Source of the DNA: a candidate division Zixibacteria bacterium SM23_81
Lineage (GTDB): Bacteria; SM23-81
Assembly: GCA_001304015.1 (NCBI GenBank)
Contig: LJUY01000005.1
Span: 24,072 to 88,071, forward strand
Length of the DNA stretch: 64,000 bases
Direction of reading: 5' to 3'
Numbering within the stretch: position 1 is the first letter of the stretch; the number at the start of each line of letters is the position of its first letter. The notes under the pieces are model-generated. The model saw only the letters and a list, made by a program, of their open reading frames with translations, did not search any database and had not been told where the DNA came from. The position numbers and the translations under genes are program-made. This document shows positions 7,992 through 15,384 of the stretch, piece after piece.

Positions 7992-9071
7992 CTATTTCAA
8001 GGCCTGCCACAGCCAGTACCAGATGTCGCGGACCTTCATCCGAGAGCCGCTCTCTCCGCTCGCTTGGGCCGCCGTCCGCAAAGTCCCCACACAATTGGCA
8101 CAAGAGGTGGTCAGCTCCTGGACGCCGGTGGCTGCGGCCTGCTCGATGCGCTTCTTGGCCACCATTCCAGCCAGGGGCGCATCGGAAATTAACATGACAC
8201 CGCCCCCTCCACAGCAACGGGTGGTCGTCTTGTTCAAAGGCATCTCTTTCACAGTAATGCCTATGGCTTCCAAGATCTTGCGGGGAGCTTCGTGGACCTC
8301 AATCCCTCGACCAAGGTGACAGGGATCGTGATAAGTAGCTTTAATATCCAGCTTTCTGATGTTCAGCTTTTTGGGGTTGGCTCCGGACAGCTTCTCCGCG
8401 ACGATCTCGGTGGCATGGGTGATGGGCAGATCGTATTCCTCCTTCAGGAACAGGGTGCAAGTGGGACAGAAGGTCACCAACTCGCGGGTGGGCAGACTGG
8501 CCAGAAATTTCTCCTTGTGCTTCTCCAGATCCTCGAAGAAACCCAGATTGCGAAACGGAACGCCGCAGCAGACCTCCTCAAAAATTTTCGGCTTGATTCC
8601 CAACTTATTGAAGACGTTCAGGATCACCTTAACCTGGTTGGGCCTCTCCAAATACTGGCAGCCCAAAAAGAGCGTGATGTCTCCCTCCTGGGGAGGAACC
8701 CGGGTCTCGCTGGTCCCGTAAATGTTGCCCGCTTGTTTGACGGTGTCTATCATTTCCTTTTGGGCCGCAGTGGCCAGCCCCGCATCGACGATGTCCGCTC
8801 TGGCCGCCTCGACGATTTCCGGCACGTTGACCTTGGAGGGACAGCGGCGGAGGCAGTCAAGACAGAGGGTGCATTGATACAGTCTGAGAGCAGCCACCTC
8901 GTCGGGCTCCAGCTCCTCGGTCAACATGCCATAGGCCAGAACGTTTCGTCCTCTGGCAGACCCAGAGTCCCAACCGATGTCCAGAAAGGTGGGACAGACG
9001 TTCTTGCAGTACCCGCACATGGTACAGGTGATCAGTTCATTTTTCCACTTCTTGAGGTGTTTGACTTTCAT
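7992..9071 (-). CDS. GlcF/HdrD-like Fe-S oxidoreductase subunit (CCG domains)
   Basis: 359 residues. N-terminal pair of [4Fe-4S] motifs (CTMCGYCKNVCPTF and CTLCLDCLRRCPSKV). Two cysteine-rich CCG domains follow: FEEVCCGVPFRN near residue 180 and TRCCGGGGVMLIS near residue 295, with HDPCHLGRG between. The fold is shared by glycolate oxidase GlcF, lactate-utilisation proteins and HdrD. Its ATG overlaps the stop of the FAD-linked dehydrogenase gene by one base (TGATG), so the two are translationally coupled and probably form one enzyme passing electrons from a 2-hydroxyacid to a quinone, electron-transfer flavoprotein or other carrier. Part of the lactate module with LarA. Confidence 0.85.
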   Translation of the reverse strand: MKVKHLKKWKNELITCTMCGYCKNVCPTFLDIGWDSGSARGRNVLAYGMLTEELEPDEVAALRLYQCTLCLDCLRRCPSKVNVPEIVEAARADIVDAGLATAAQKEMIDTVKQAGNIYGTSETRVPPQEGDITLFLGCQYLERPNQVKVILNVFNKLGIKPKIFEEVCCGVPFRNLGFFEDLEKHKEKFLASLPTRELVTFCPTCTLFLKEEYDLPITHATEIVAEKLSGANPKKLNIRKLDIKATYHDPCHLGRGIEVHEAPRKILEAIGITVKEMPLNKTTTRCCGGGGVMLISDAPLAGMVAKKRIEQAAATGVQELTTSCANCVGTLRTAAQASGESGSRMKVRDIWYWLWQALK

Positions 9072-10495
9072 CAGCTGGCCTCCACGGGATATCGCAGGTG
9101 AGTGACAAATCCCTCTTCCCACTCTTGGATTTTGTGAGGATTCATGATGTTGTTAGGATCCAGGGCTCTCTTGATGGCCTTCAGGGCTCCGATGGCCTCT
9201 GATCGTTCTATGAACAAGTAGGGAGCCTTGGTGATGCCCACGCCGTGCTCGCCGGTGATGGTGCCACCCAGGCGAAGGACGGCTTCGAAAACCTCGGTCA
9301 CTGCCTTTTCGGCCTGTTTCCAGTGGTCGGGGTTGGTGGGATCCATGAGCACTTTGGTGTGCAGATTCCCGTCCGCAGCATGGCCGTATGAGGGGATGAT
9401 GATGTCGTACCGGTCGGAGATCTCCTGAAAGGCCTCCAGGGCATCTGGTACCTTGGACATGGGCACGGCCATATCGTCGGCCAGCATCACCGTGGCGTAT
9501 TCCTCCTTCAGGGAACTCAGGGAGGGGATCATCTGCTTGCGGCCCTTCCACAACTCTGCGATTCTGGACTCGTCCTCGGTGTAATCGATGTCCAATGCCC
9601 CCAGCTCCTCGCAGATGCGCCTTACTACCTTGACCTCATCGATCACGGCCGCGGGGTGGCCGTCCAGCTCGATCAGCAGGATGGCGGCGCACTCCTGCAG
9701 ACACATCCCGGTGGCCTTATTCACGGCCTGGATACAGGTTTGAGACATAATCTCCAACTGGGAGGGCAAGATGGGTTCTGCAATGATCTTGGCCACCACC
9801 TCGCCGGCCTGTCTGAGTGTGTCGAAGTAAGGAACCACAGCCGCCTTCTTGGCCGGCAGGGGAGCCACCTTGAGGATGATCTCGGTGACGACGCCCAGGG
9901 TGCCCTCCGATCCCACCAAAAGCCGATCCAGCTGGTACCCGCTGGCGTTCTTTAAGCACCTGCCTCCCAGGTGGACGATCTCCCCTGTGGGAAGAACCGC
10001 CTCGCAGCCCAACACGTAGTCTCGAGTGGCCCCATATTTAGCGGCTTTTGCTCCCGAGGCGTTGCAAGCCATCATTCCACCCAGGGTGGCCGCCTCGCTG
10101 CTGGCCGGGCCGGGGATGAAGAACTTGTAAGGCTTCAGGGCAGCATTCAGGTGGTCACAGACCACACCAGGTTCCACCACACAGTACAGATCCGTGACCT
10201 TAATCTCCTTGATCTTGTTCATGCCCTGCATGTCCACCACGATTCCCCCATCTATGGGCACGCTGTGTCCGCAGAGGGCCGTTCCCGCGCCGCGGGGAAT
10301 TATAGGCACCTTATGTTTATTGGCCAAAAGGACAAGCTTTTGAACCTCCTGCACATTCATAGGCCGGACCACGGCGTCGGGCATGCTGCGATGGATACCG
10401 GCGTCGAAGCCGTAGACGTAGACGTCAGACGGATTGGTCTTACATCTATCTTCCCCGAAGATCTCGTTTAATTCCTTGATGACTTCCGGTTTCAT
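9071..10495 (-). CDS. FAD-linked 2-hydroxyacid dehydrogenase (GlcD / D-lactate dehydrogenase type)
   Basis: 474 residues from the ATG at 10495 with GGAG eight bases upstream. VAO-type flavoprotein: FAD-binding PRGAGTALCGHSVPIDGG, NPxxASGAKAAKYG-like region (CNASGAKAAKYGATRDYVLG) and LLVGSEGTLGVVTEIILK. The C-terminal GHAADGNLH and GTITGEHGVGITK motifs and the final NPHKI are typical. The family oxidises D-lactate or glycolate to the 2-oxoacid. Its partners are the coupled Fe-S subunit downstream and a LarA-like racemase upstream, which makes lactate the likely substrate. The exact acid cannot be read from sequence. Confidence 0.88.
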   Translation of the reverse strand: MKPEVIKELNEIFGEDRCKTNPSDVYVYGFDAGIHRSMPDAVVRPMNVQEVQKLVLLANKHKVPIIPRGAGTALCGHSVPIDGGIVVDMQGMNKIKEIKVTDLYCVVEPGVVCDHLNAALKPYKFFIPGPASSEAATLGGMMACNASGAKAAKYGATRDYVLGCEAVLPTGEIVHLGGRCLKNASGYQLDRLLVGSEGTLGVVTEIILKVAPLPAKKAAVVPYFDTLRQAGEVVAKIIAEPILPSQLEIMSQTCIQAVNKATGMCLQECAAILLIELDGHPAAVIDEVKVVRRICEELGALDIDYTEDESRIAELWKGRKQMIPSLSSLKEEYATVMLADDMAVPMSKVPDALEAFQEISDRYDIIIPSYGHAADGNLHTKVLMDPTNPDHWKQAEKAVTEVFEAVLRLGGTITGEHGVGITKAPYLFIERSEAIGALKAIKRALDPNNIMNPHKIQEWEEGFVTHLRYPVEAS

Positions 10496-10548
10496 GAGTG
10501 CATCTCCTTTTTTAAGACAGACAAAGCAAGTGATACAAAGCGATTTGA

Positions 10549-11793
10549 TCAAACGATAGGCACCGTAAGGCTGCCGGCCATGAGGAAAAGCACTTTGGCA
10601 TCGGGACCCTTTTCCTCTAAAGCCTGATCGATGGCCTCCTGAAGGTCGTGATAGGGCTTTAAAAAACACCCTTCCAAAACGGAGTCCTCCAGATCACAAA
10701 CACCGCACATCTGGGCCCATAATCCAATCTCGGCCATCTTGGCAGCTTTATGATACCCGAGTTTATATTCTCTCTCGATTTGGTCGAGGGCATCCTGTGG
10801 GCTCTCCGAGCTGTTCAACAGCCGTGCGAAGGTCTCGTGACCCACTCCTGTCCGACATTTGGCGACCAGTATCAGAAGGCCCCCGTCATTCAGAGCCAAC
10901 TTGCCGTTATCCAAGGCTTTCTGCGCCTGATACAAATCAACATCCATGGGGAAGGGAGCCACAGTGACCACCACATCGGCCTTTGACCCTATTTTCACAG
11001 CGAAAACCTCGTTGGCCTTTTCGATGGCCGCTTGAAAAGAGTCGTGGATGTGCCCAGCGGTGGCGGCATAAATTCTATGCTCACTGTCCAAAACCGTCAT
11101 GATGGCGAAGATCTCTTTGTCTTCGATGGTCTTGAGGGCATCGATCATGTCCTCATGAACGGGATTCCCCTCCAGAGCCAAGGCCTGGGCCTCCATCTTC
11201 AGGGCAAATTTGTGGTTTTGCTCTATTGTTTTGTAAGAGGCGATGCCGGGAAGAAAAGCCTTTCGGCCGCCGGTATACCCCGCGAAGTAATGGGGCTCCA
11301 CAGACCCGATAATCACTATCTTATGGGCATCCATGCCCATTCGGTTGACATACATCTCCGTGCCATTCTTGGATTTTCCGATAAAGACCATGTCCTCATC
11401 GCGCTTGGCGTCGTGGGCCACGATGCGGTCACTATACTTGCTGTACATCTCGCCAAATATCTGGTGGTACTCCTCGGGGGTGGGCGCACGGTGGATGCCG
11501 GTGGCGATCAGGAAGTTGACCTCACGACCTATTAGCCGGGGGGCTAATATCTCCAAGATTTTGGCCGTGGGCGTTGGCCGCGTGGCATCGTTGACGATGA
11601 ACAATACATCTCGGGCATCTTCCAGAAATTGGTCAAACGATTTAGAATTGATCGGGTGGCTCAACGCCTCCTCAAGGGTTTTATTTTCGTCGCCAACGGT
11701 CACTTTATTTGGATGTACTACCCCAGCCACTCTCTCCTCATCTAGCCGGACGCTAAGCACATCATGCTGGCCGTAAGGAACTTGTATTTCCAC
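10549..11793 (-). CDS. larA: LarA-like lactate racemase family protein (DUF2088)
   Basis: 414 residues from the GTG at 11793, with AAGGAGG eight bases upstream. LarA uses a nickel-pincer nucleotide covalently bound to a lysine. The residues that serve this in LarA are visible here: NDATRPTP at 68-75, GIHRAP with H101, GSVEPHYFAGYTGGRKAFLPG with H168 and K178, and NHKF with H194. First gene after a strong promoter (11855-11883), followed by the FAD dehydrogenase and Fe-S subunit. Inferred job: interconverting L- and D-lactate, or a related 2-hydroxyacid, so that one dehydrogenase can use both. The cofactor genes larB, larC and larE are not in the window. Confidence 0.82.
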   Translation of the reverse strand: MEIQVPYGQHDVLSVRLDEERVAGVVHPNKVTVGDENKTLEEALSHPINSKSFDQFLEDARDVLFIVNDATRPTPTAKILEILAPRLIGREVNFLIATGIHRAPTPEEYHQIFGEMYSKYSDRIVAHDAKRDEDMVFIGKSKNGTEMYVNRMGMDAHKIVIIGSVEPHYFAGYTGGRKAFLPGIASYKTIEQNHKFALKMEAQALALEGNPVHEDMIDALKTIEDKEIFAIMTVLDSEHRIYAATAGHIHDSFQAAIEKANEVFAVKIGSKADVVVTVAPFPMDVDLYQAQKALDNGKLALNDGGLLILVAKCRTGVGHETFARLLNSSESPQDALDQIEREYKLGYHKAAKMAEIGLWAQMCGVCDLEDSVLEGCFLKPYHDLQEAIDQALEEKGPDAKVLFLMAGSLTVPIV

Positions 11794-11854
11794 CTCGTGA
11801 CCCTCCTTCCGCCGGTCCCGGCAATGAACTAAGCACATGGCCCTTTCAAATAGG

Positions 11855-11883
11855 TATATAGCTCATCAGAAGGCTGGAGTCAA
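11855..11883 (-). promoter_or_regulatory. Sigma-70-like promoter of the lactate operon
   Basis: TTGACT at 11883-11878, 17-base spacer, TATATA at 11860-11855. It lies about 60 bases before the GTG of larA. Confidence 0.65.
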
Positions 11884-11984
11884 GCTCATACGCCGGCTTT
11901 GAGATTTCTAGCAGCTGCTCTCATCCTAACGGCCATATCTCATGTGAGCTCCGAAACATATACCGCGGTTCCAGTGGACAAACC

Positions 11985-12029
11985 TCTTCCCTCTAGCTCC
12001 CTCCGGTAGGCAAAAAGCCAGAGGGAAGA
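11985..12029 (-). terminator. Hairpin downstream of citrate synthase
   Basis: 10-bp perfect arms (TCTTCCCTCT at 11985-11994 against AGAGGGAAGA at 12020-12029), 80 bases after the gltA stop. Only a weak T-rich tail follows on the minus strand, so termination here is likely but not certain. The rest of 11884-12109 shows nothing. Confidence 0.45.
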
Positions 12030-12109
12030 ACGTGCTTGAGAAGATCTTTGCCCAATCTTCTGGTGATGGACTGAAAGATCGGCTAAAACCATCCCATGCG
12101 ATCCTAGTT

Positions 12110-13282
12110 TTAGCGCTGGTCGATGGGAACGTACTCCTTTTCCATGTCTCCTACATAGACGGCTCTGGGGCGGAAAATACGATTCTCGGGCAGGTATTCG
12201 AGAACCCGAGCCACCCATCCGGCGACACGGCTTACAGCGAAAATGGGAGTGAACAGGGGAACCTCAATGCCTAAAGCGTAGTAGATGGTGCCTGAGTAAA
12301 AATCCACGTTGGGAAAGATGCCCCTCTCGCCATAGGCGGCGATGACCTCTTCCTCCACCTTCCTGGCAATCTTGAACAGATGGGGCATCCCCATCCTCTC
12401 GGTCACCTCTTGAGAATATTTCCCCAGAACCTTGGCCCGCGGATCATAGGCCTTATAGACTCGATGGCCGAAACCCATGATTTTCTTCTTCTTGGCGATG
12501 GCGTCCCTGACATACTCCACCGCTTCTTCCTCGTCCTTAAGAGGCAGCATTTCGGCCAGAGCGCGTTCGTTGGCCCCACCATGAAGGGGACCCTTTAGGC
12601 TGCCCACCCCGGCGCAAACCGAAGAATAAAGGTCGCTGAGGGAGGAGTTTACCACCATGCAGGTGAAGGTGGAGGCGTTCATCCCATGGTCGGCATGGAG
12701 GATCATGGAGATGTCCATAACCTTTATCATCAAGTCGTTAGGTTTCTCCCCCAGGGCCATGTAAAGGAAGTTGGCCGTGTGATCCAAGCTTGGATCAGGT
12801 TCGACCGGTTCCTGGCCCTTGCGGATTCTGGCGATGGCCGCTGCCACAGTGGCCATCTGAGAGATCAGCTTGATGGCGATTTCCGTGTCGTTCTCCACGG
12901 TGACCTCATCCGCCTTGGTATCTTTGCAACCAAGCACCGAGATCCCGGTTCTGAGAGCAGCCATGGGATGGCAATCTTTAGGTAAGCTCTTGAGAGTGTC
13001 GATGACCTCTTGCGGGATCTTACGGTAGCCCAAGAGCTTCCCCTTGAAATCGTCCAGCTCTTTTTGAGTGGGCAGTTTGCCGAAGAGCAACAGATAGGCC
13101 GTTTCCTCATAAGTGGAATGCTCAGCCAGATCGAAGATATTATATCCTCGGTAAACTAACCAACCCTTTTCACCATCCACATAGCCAATTCTGGAGTGGC
13201 AGGTGATGGCGCCCTCCAGGCCTTTGCCCAACTGAATGGTCACGGGCCATTCTACCTCTCCGACAAATTTAGGTGCTGCCAT
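12110..13282 (-). CDS. gltA: Citrate synthase
   Basis: 390 residues from the ATG at 13282 with GGAGG seven bases upstream. Condenses oxaloacetate and acetyl-CoA to citrate. All three catalytic regions are visible: LKGPLHGGANERAL (His), IMGFGHRVYKAYDPR (His) and FPNVDFYSGTIYYALGI (Asp). Length and the start TCHSRIGYVDGEKGWLVYRG are those of the shorter type I/II bacterial-archaeal enzymes. The open frame continues about 31 codons upstream, but those residues are unlike the family. With the aconitase-like pair, icd, korDABC and sucCD it almost completes a TCA route. A T-rich hairpin lies just upstream of its start and might attenuate it. Confidence 0.95.
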   Translation of the reverse strand: MAAPKFVGEVEWPVTIQLGKGLEGAITCHSRIGYVDGEKGWLVYRGYNIFDLAEHSTYEETAYLLLFGKLPTQKELDDFKGKLLGYRKIPQEVIDTLKSLPKDCHPMAALRTGISVLGCKDTKADEVTVENDTEIAIKLISQMATVAAAIARIRKGQEPVEPDPSLDHTANFLYMALGEKPNDLMIKVMDISMILHADHGMNASTFTCMVVNSSLSDLYSSVCAGVGSLKGPLHGGANERALAEMLPLKDEEEAVEYVRDAIAKKKKIMGFGHRVYKAYDPRAKVLGKYSQEVTERMGMPHLFKIARKVEEEVIAAYGERGIFPNVDFYSGTIYYALGIEVPLFTPIFAVSRVAGWVARVLEYLPENRIFRPRAVYVGDMEKEYVPIDQR

Positions 13283-13313
13283 GAAACAACCTCCTTTTCC
13301 TAGATGAATAGGC

Positions 13314-13347
13314 AAAAAAAAGGGGCAAGAGCAAACAGCTCTCTCCC
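13314..13347 (-). terminator. Hairpin with T8 tail between ndk and gltA
   Basis: On the minus strand a short stem (GGG / AGAGC paired with GCTCT / CCC, with an internal mismatch) is followed by eight T (13321-13314). It lies about 110 bases after the ndk stop and 32 bases before the citrate synthase ATG, so it may be the ndk terminator or an attenuator for gltA. The remaining 13348-13458 shows no gene. Confidence 0.5.
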
Positions 13348-13458
13348 GCCGAACGTCAATGACGATGGCGGGCAAGGATAATTTAGCTTTCAGCAGTCCT
13401 CCTTTCTCCTCAAGTTGCCCTTCATAAGCACTATTCCTGAAAACCTCGGGCTATTCCG

Positions 13459-13872
13459 TCACGAAAAATGAGTGGCTGGAAAGAAAAAAGCGATCTCCTC
13501 CCGAGCAGTCTGCGGTGAGTCGGAGGCGTGAACGGCATTCTTGCTCCCGTCCTCGGCGAACTCTTTTCGAATGGTTCCCTCATGGGCATCCTTTGGATTT
13601 GTAGCTCCGATCAGCCTGCGTAAGTCTCTGATGGCGTTGTCTTTTTCTAAGACGGCTACCAGTATAGGACCGGATGCCATAAATTCTATCAAATTTTTAT
13701 AGAAGGGTTTTTCCCGATGGACCTGGTAGAATTGACCCGCCGTCTCCGGCGTGAGCCTTTCGGGTTTCAGAGCACATAGTCGGTAACCCTCCCGTGTGAC
13801 ACGATGGAGAATTTTGCCCGTCGTCCGTTTCGCCACGGCATCCGGTTTGATGATCAACAGCGTTCTCTCCAT
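13459..13872 (-). CDS. ndk: Nucleoside diphosphate kinase
   Basis: 137 residues, normal length. Transfers the gamma phosphate of ATP to nucleoside diphosphates through a phosphohistidine. MERTLLIIKPDAVAKR opens the protein, and the catalytic histidine is H115 in NAVHASDSPQTAREEIAFFF. The substrate motif GATNPKDAHEGTIRKEFA is complete. Single gene behind its own promoter at 13935-13963. Confidence 0.97.
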   Translation of the reverse strand: MERTLLIIKPDAVAKRTTGKILHRVTREGYRLCALKPERLTPETAGQFYQVHREKPFYKNLIEFMASGPILVAVLEKDNAIRDLRRLIGATNPKDAHEGTIRKEFAEDGSKNAVHASDSPQTAREEIAFFFPATHFS

Positions 13873-13934
13873 TCAGCAGAGCTCCACACCACATAGAGTT
13901 TTGCTCTCACATAAGAAGCAAGCATAGAAAGTTT

Positions 13935-13963
13935 ATTTTAACAAACTTTTTGATGAAAGTCAA
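13935..13963 (-). promoter_or_regulatory. Sigma-70-like promoter of ndk
   Basis: TTGACT at 13963-13958, 17-base spacer, TAAAAT at 13940-13935, about 63 bases before the ndk ATG. A short inverted repeat (AAGTTT/AAACTT) surrounds the -10 box. Confidence 0.65.
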
Positions 13964-14032
13964 TACTTTTCGCCTGGCTGAAGTGGTTTTATCCCTAAAT
14001 AGCGTATGCCTATTTTCTTCCCCTTGAAATGA

Positions 14033-15073
14033 TCATTTAAGCTCTATACTCGGTGACTTGGAGGCAATCACATGCCCGATGAGACGGGCCGAAAGAATAT
14101 CGTGGCGATGAAGGAGATCCACGAGGTCTCCGGCTTTCTCTTCAGTCACGGCCATCAACAGACCCCCGGAAGTCTGGGCATCACAGAGAAGAGTGTGGAG
14201 GACTGGGTCAATTTTGTTGAGGACCTTTGTATAAGGCTGAACATATTCGAAATTCTTCTTTGTGCCCCCAGGTACCAACCCAGCTCGAGCGTATTCCAGG
14301 GCACGACTCACGAGAGGCACTTCCTCAACCAGGATGCGAGCTCCCACATTACTGGCCATGAGCATCTGCAGAAGATGACCCAGCAGACCAAATCCGGTGA
14401 TGTCCGTGCAGGCGTTCACGCCCACCTCCAGCATGCACTGAGAGGCAGAATGATTTAACTGAGTCATCAGAGCGTTGATCTCCTTAACAGTCTGGGGCGA
14501 CGCCCGGCCGGCTTTCAGGGCCGTGGACACAATTCCCGTTCCCAGAGGTTTGGTCAACACCAATCCATCGCCTGGTCTCGCGCCGGTGGTGCTCACGATC
14601 TTGTCCCTGTCCACAATCCCCGTTACCGCTAGACCATACTTCAACTCCTGATCTTTTATGGTGTGCCCACCGATGATGACCGCTCCGGCCTCCTTGACCT
14701 TCTCTATGCTCCCTTTGATAAGCTTCTCCAAGATAGAAAGGTCCAGTTTTGTGGGAAAACCAACCACGTTAAGAGCCGTCAGTGGCCTGGCTCCCATGGC
14801 GTAGACATCGCTCAGGGAATTCGCGGCAGCGATCTGGCCAAATACGTAGGGATCATCTGCGATGGGTGTGAGTACATCGACCGTCTGGACTAAGGCTCGC
14901 CTCTCGTCCAGCACGTAGACTCCCGCGTCCCCTAGAGCTTCGTACCCCAAGATGATGTTGGGATCATCGAATGTGGGCAAATGGCGCAGAACCTGCGCCA
15001 GGTCTTTTTGACAGACCTTAGCCGCTCACCCAGCGGCCTTGGTCATGGCGGTTAGGTGAACCACTTCTTCCAC
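14033..15073 (-). CDS. selD: Selenide, water dikinase SelD, itself a selenoprotein (UGA = Sec16)
   Basis: Makes selenophosphate from selenide and ATP for tRNA-Sec charging. The obvious frame begins only at residue 33, but it continues upstream through one in-frame TGA (15028-15026) to a GTG at 15073 with GGAGG nine bases before it. That gives 346 residues, the normal SelD length. The N-terminus then reads MTKAAG-U-AAKVCQ, matching the catalytic Sec/Cys-x-x-Lys motif of SelD. Other family motifs are QTVDVLTPIADDPYVFG, ANSLSDVYAMGARPLTAL, and VIIGGHTIKDQELKYGLAVTG split across the ATP site. Perfect stem-loops directly follow the UGA. The gene lies directly after tRNA-Sec. Reading the TGA as a true stop would remove the catalytic residue, so recoding is the better reading. 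Confidence 0.93.
14982..15028 (-). promoter_or_regulatory. SECIS-like region after the selD UGA
   Basis: From the UGA (15028-15026): seven bases, then AGGTCT / 7-base loop GTCAAAA / AGACCT (15018-15000). A second perfect 8-bp stem TGGCGCAG-GTT-CTGCGCCA follows at 15000-14982; the two stems share base 15000, so only one can form fully. The first has the distance and GU-containing loop expected for a bacterial SECIS; the second resembles those after the other two UGAs. Confidence 0.65.
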
Positions 15074-15158
15074 GCCGTGACACCTCCCTGCCGAGCTGAC
15101 CTTGAAGATTTCATATTAAAAGATTTGAGTTCCCCGCCGCGCCATTGAGGGCAAAAAT

Positions 15159-15253
15159 TGGCGGAGGCGTGTAGGAATCGAACCTACCGAGGACAAATAT
15201 TGCCCCCAACTGGATTTGAAGTCCAGCAGGCACACCAGCACCTATCCGCCTCC
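15159..15253 (-). tRNA. selC: Selenocysteine tRNA (anticodon UCA)
   Basis: 95 bases including an encoded CCA. Acceptor GGAGGCG pairs with CGCCTCC and G73-CCA follows. The D arm has the 6-bp stem and 4-base loop peculiar to tRNA-Sec (AGGTGC-TGGT-GTGCCT). The anticodon arm CTGGA-CTTCAAA-TCCAG has the UCA anticodon that reads UGA, and the sequence around it matches E. coli selC closely. A long variable arm and T arm GTAGG-TTCGATT-CCTAC follow. The eighth acceptor position is a G-A mismatch. Own promoter at 15291-15319; selD follows. Confidence 0.96.
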
Positions 15254-15290
15254 GCGTTGCAAAGGAACCAAATGAAGAGAACCTTATGGG

Positions 15291-15319
15291 ATAGTAATCA
15301 CTAGATTCCCTGTTGTCAA
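15291..15319 (-). promoter_or_regulatory. Sigma-70-like promoter of selC (and selD)
   Basis: TTGACA at 15319-15314, 17-base spacer, TACTAT at 15296-15291. Transcription would start about 30 bases before the mature 5' end of tRNA-Sec and could continue into selD. Confidence 0.7.
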
Positions 15320-15384
15320 TACCTTTTTAACTGAACTTCCCTCTAAGTGATGCATTTCAAACCGTTAGTTTCGATTCCAGAAGT

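Noticed and set aside
6669-8192. Long plus-strand open frame (507 codons)
   Set aside because: It lies antisense to the LeuC-type gene, whose protein has full family motifs. The plus-strand product is rich in His, Gly and Arg with no recognisable motif, as expected of a shadow frame.
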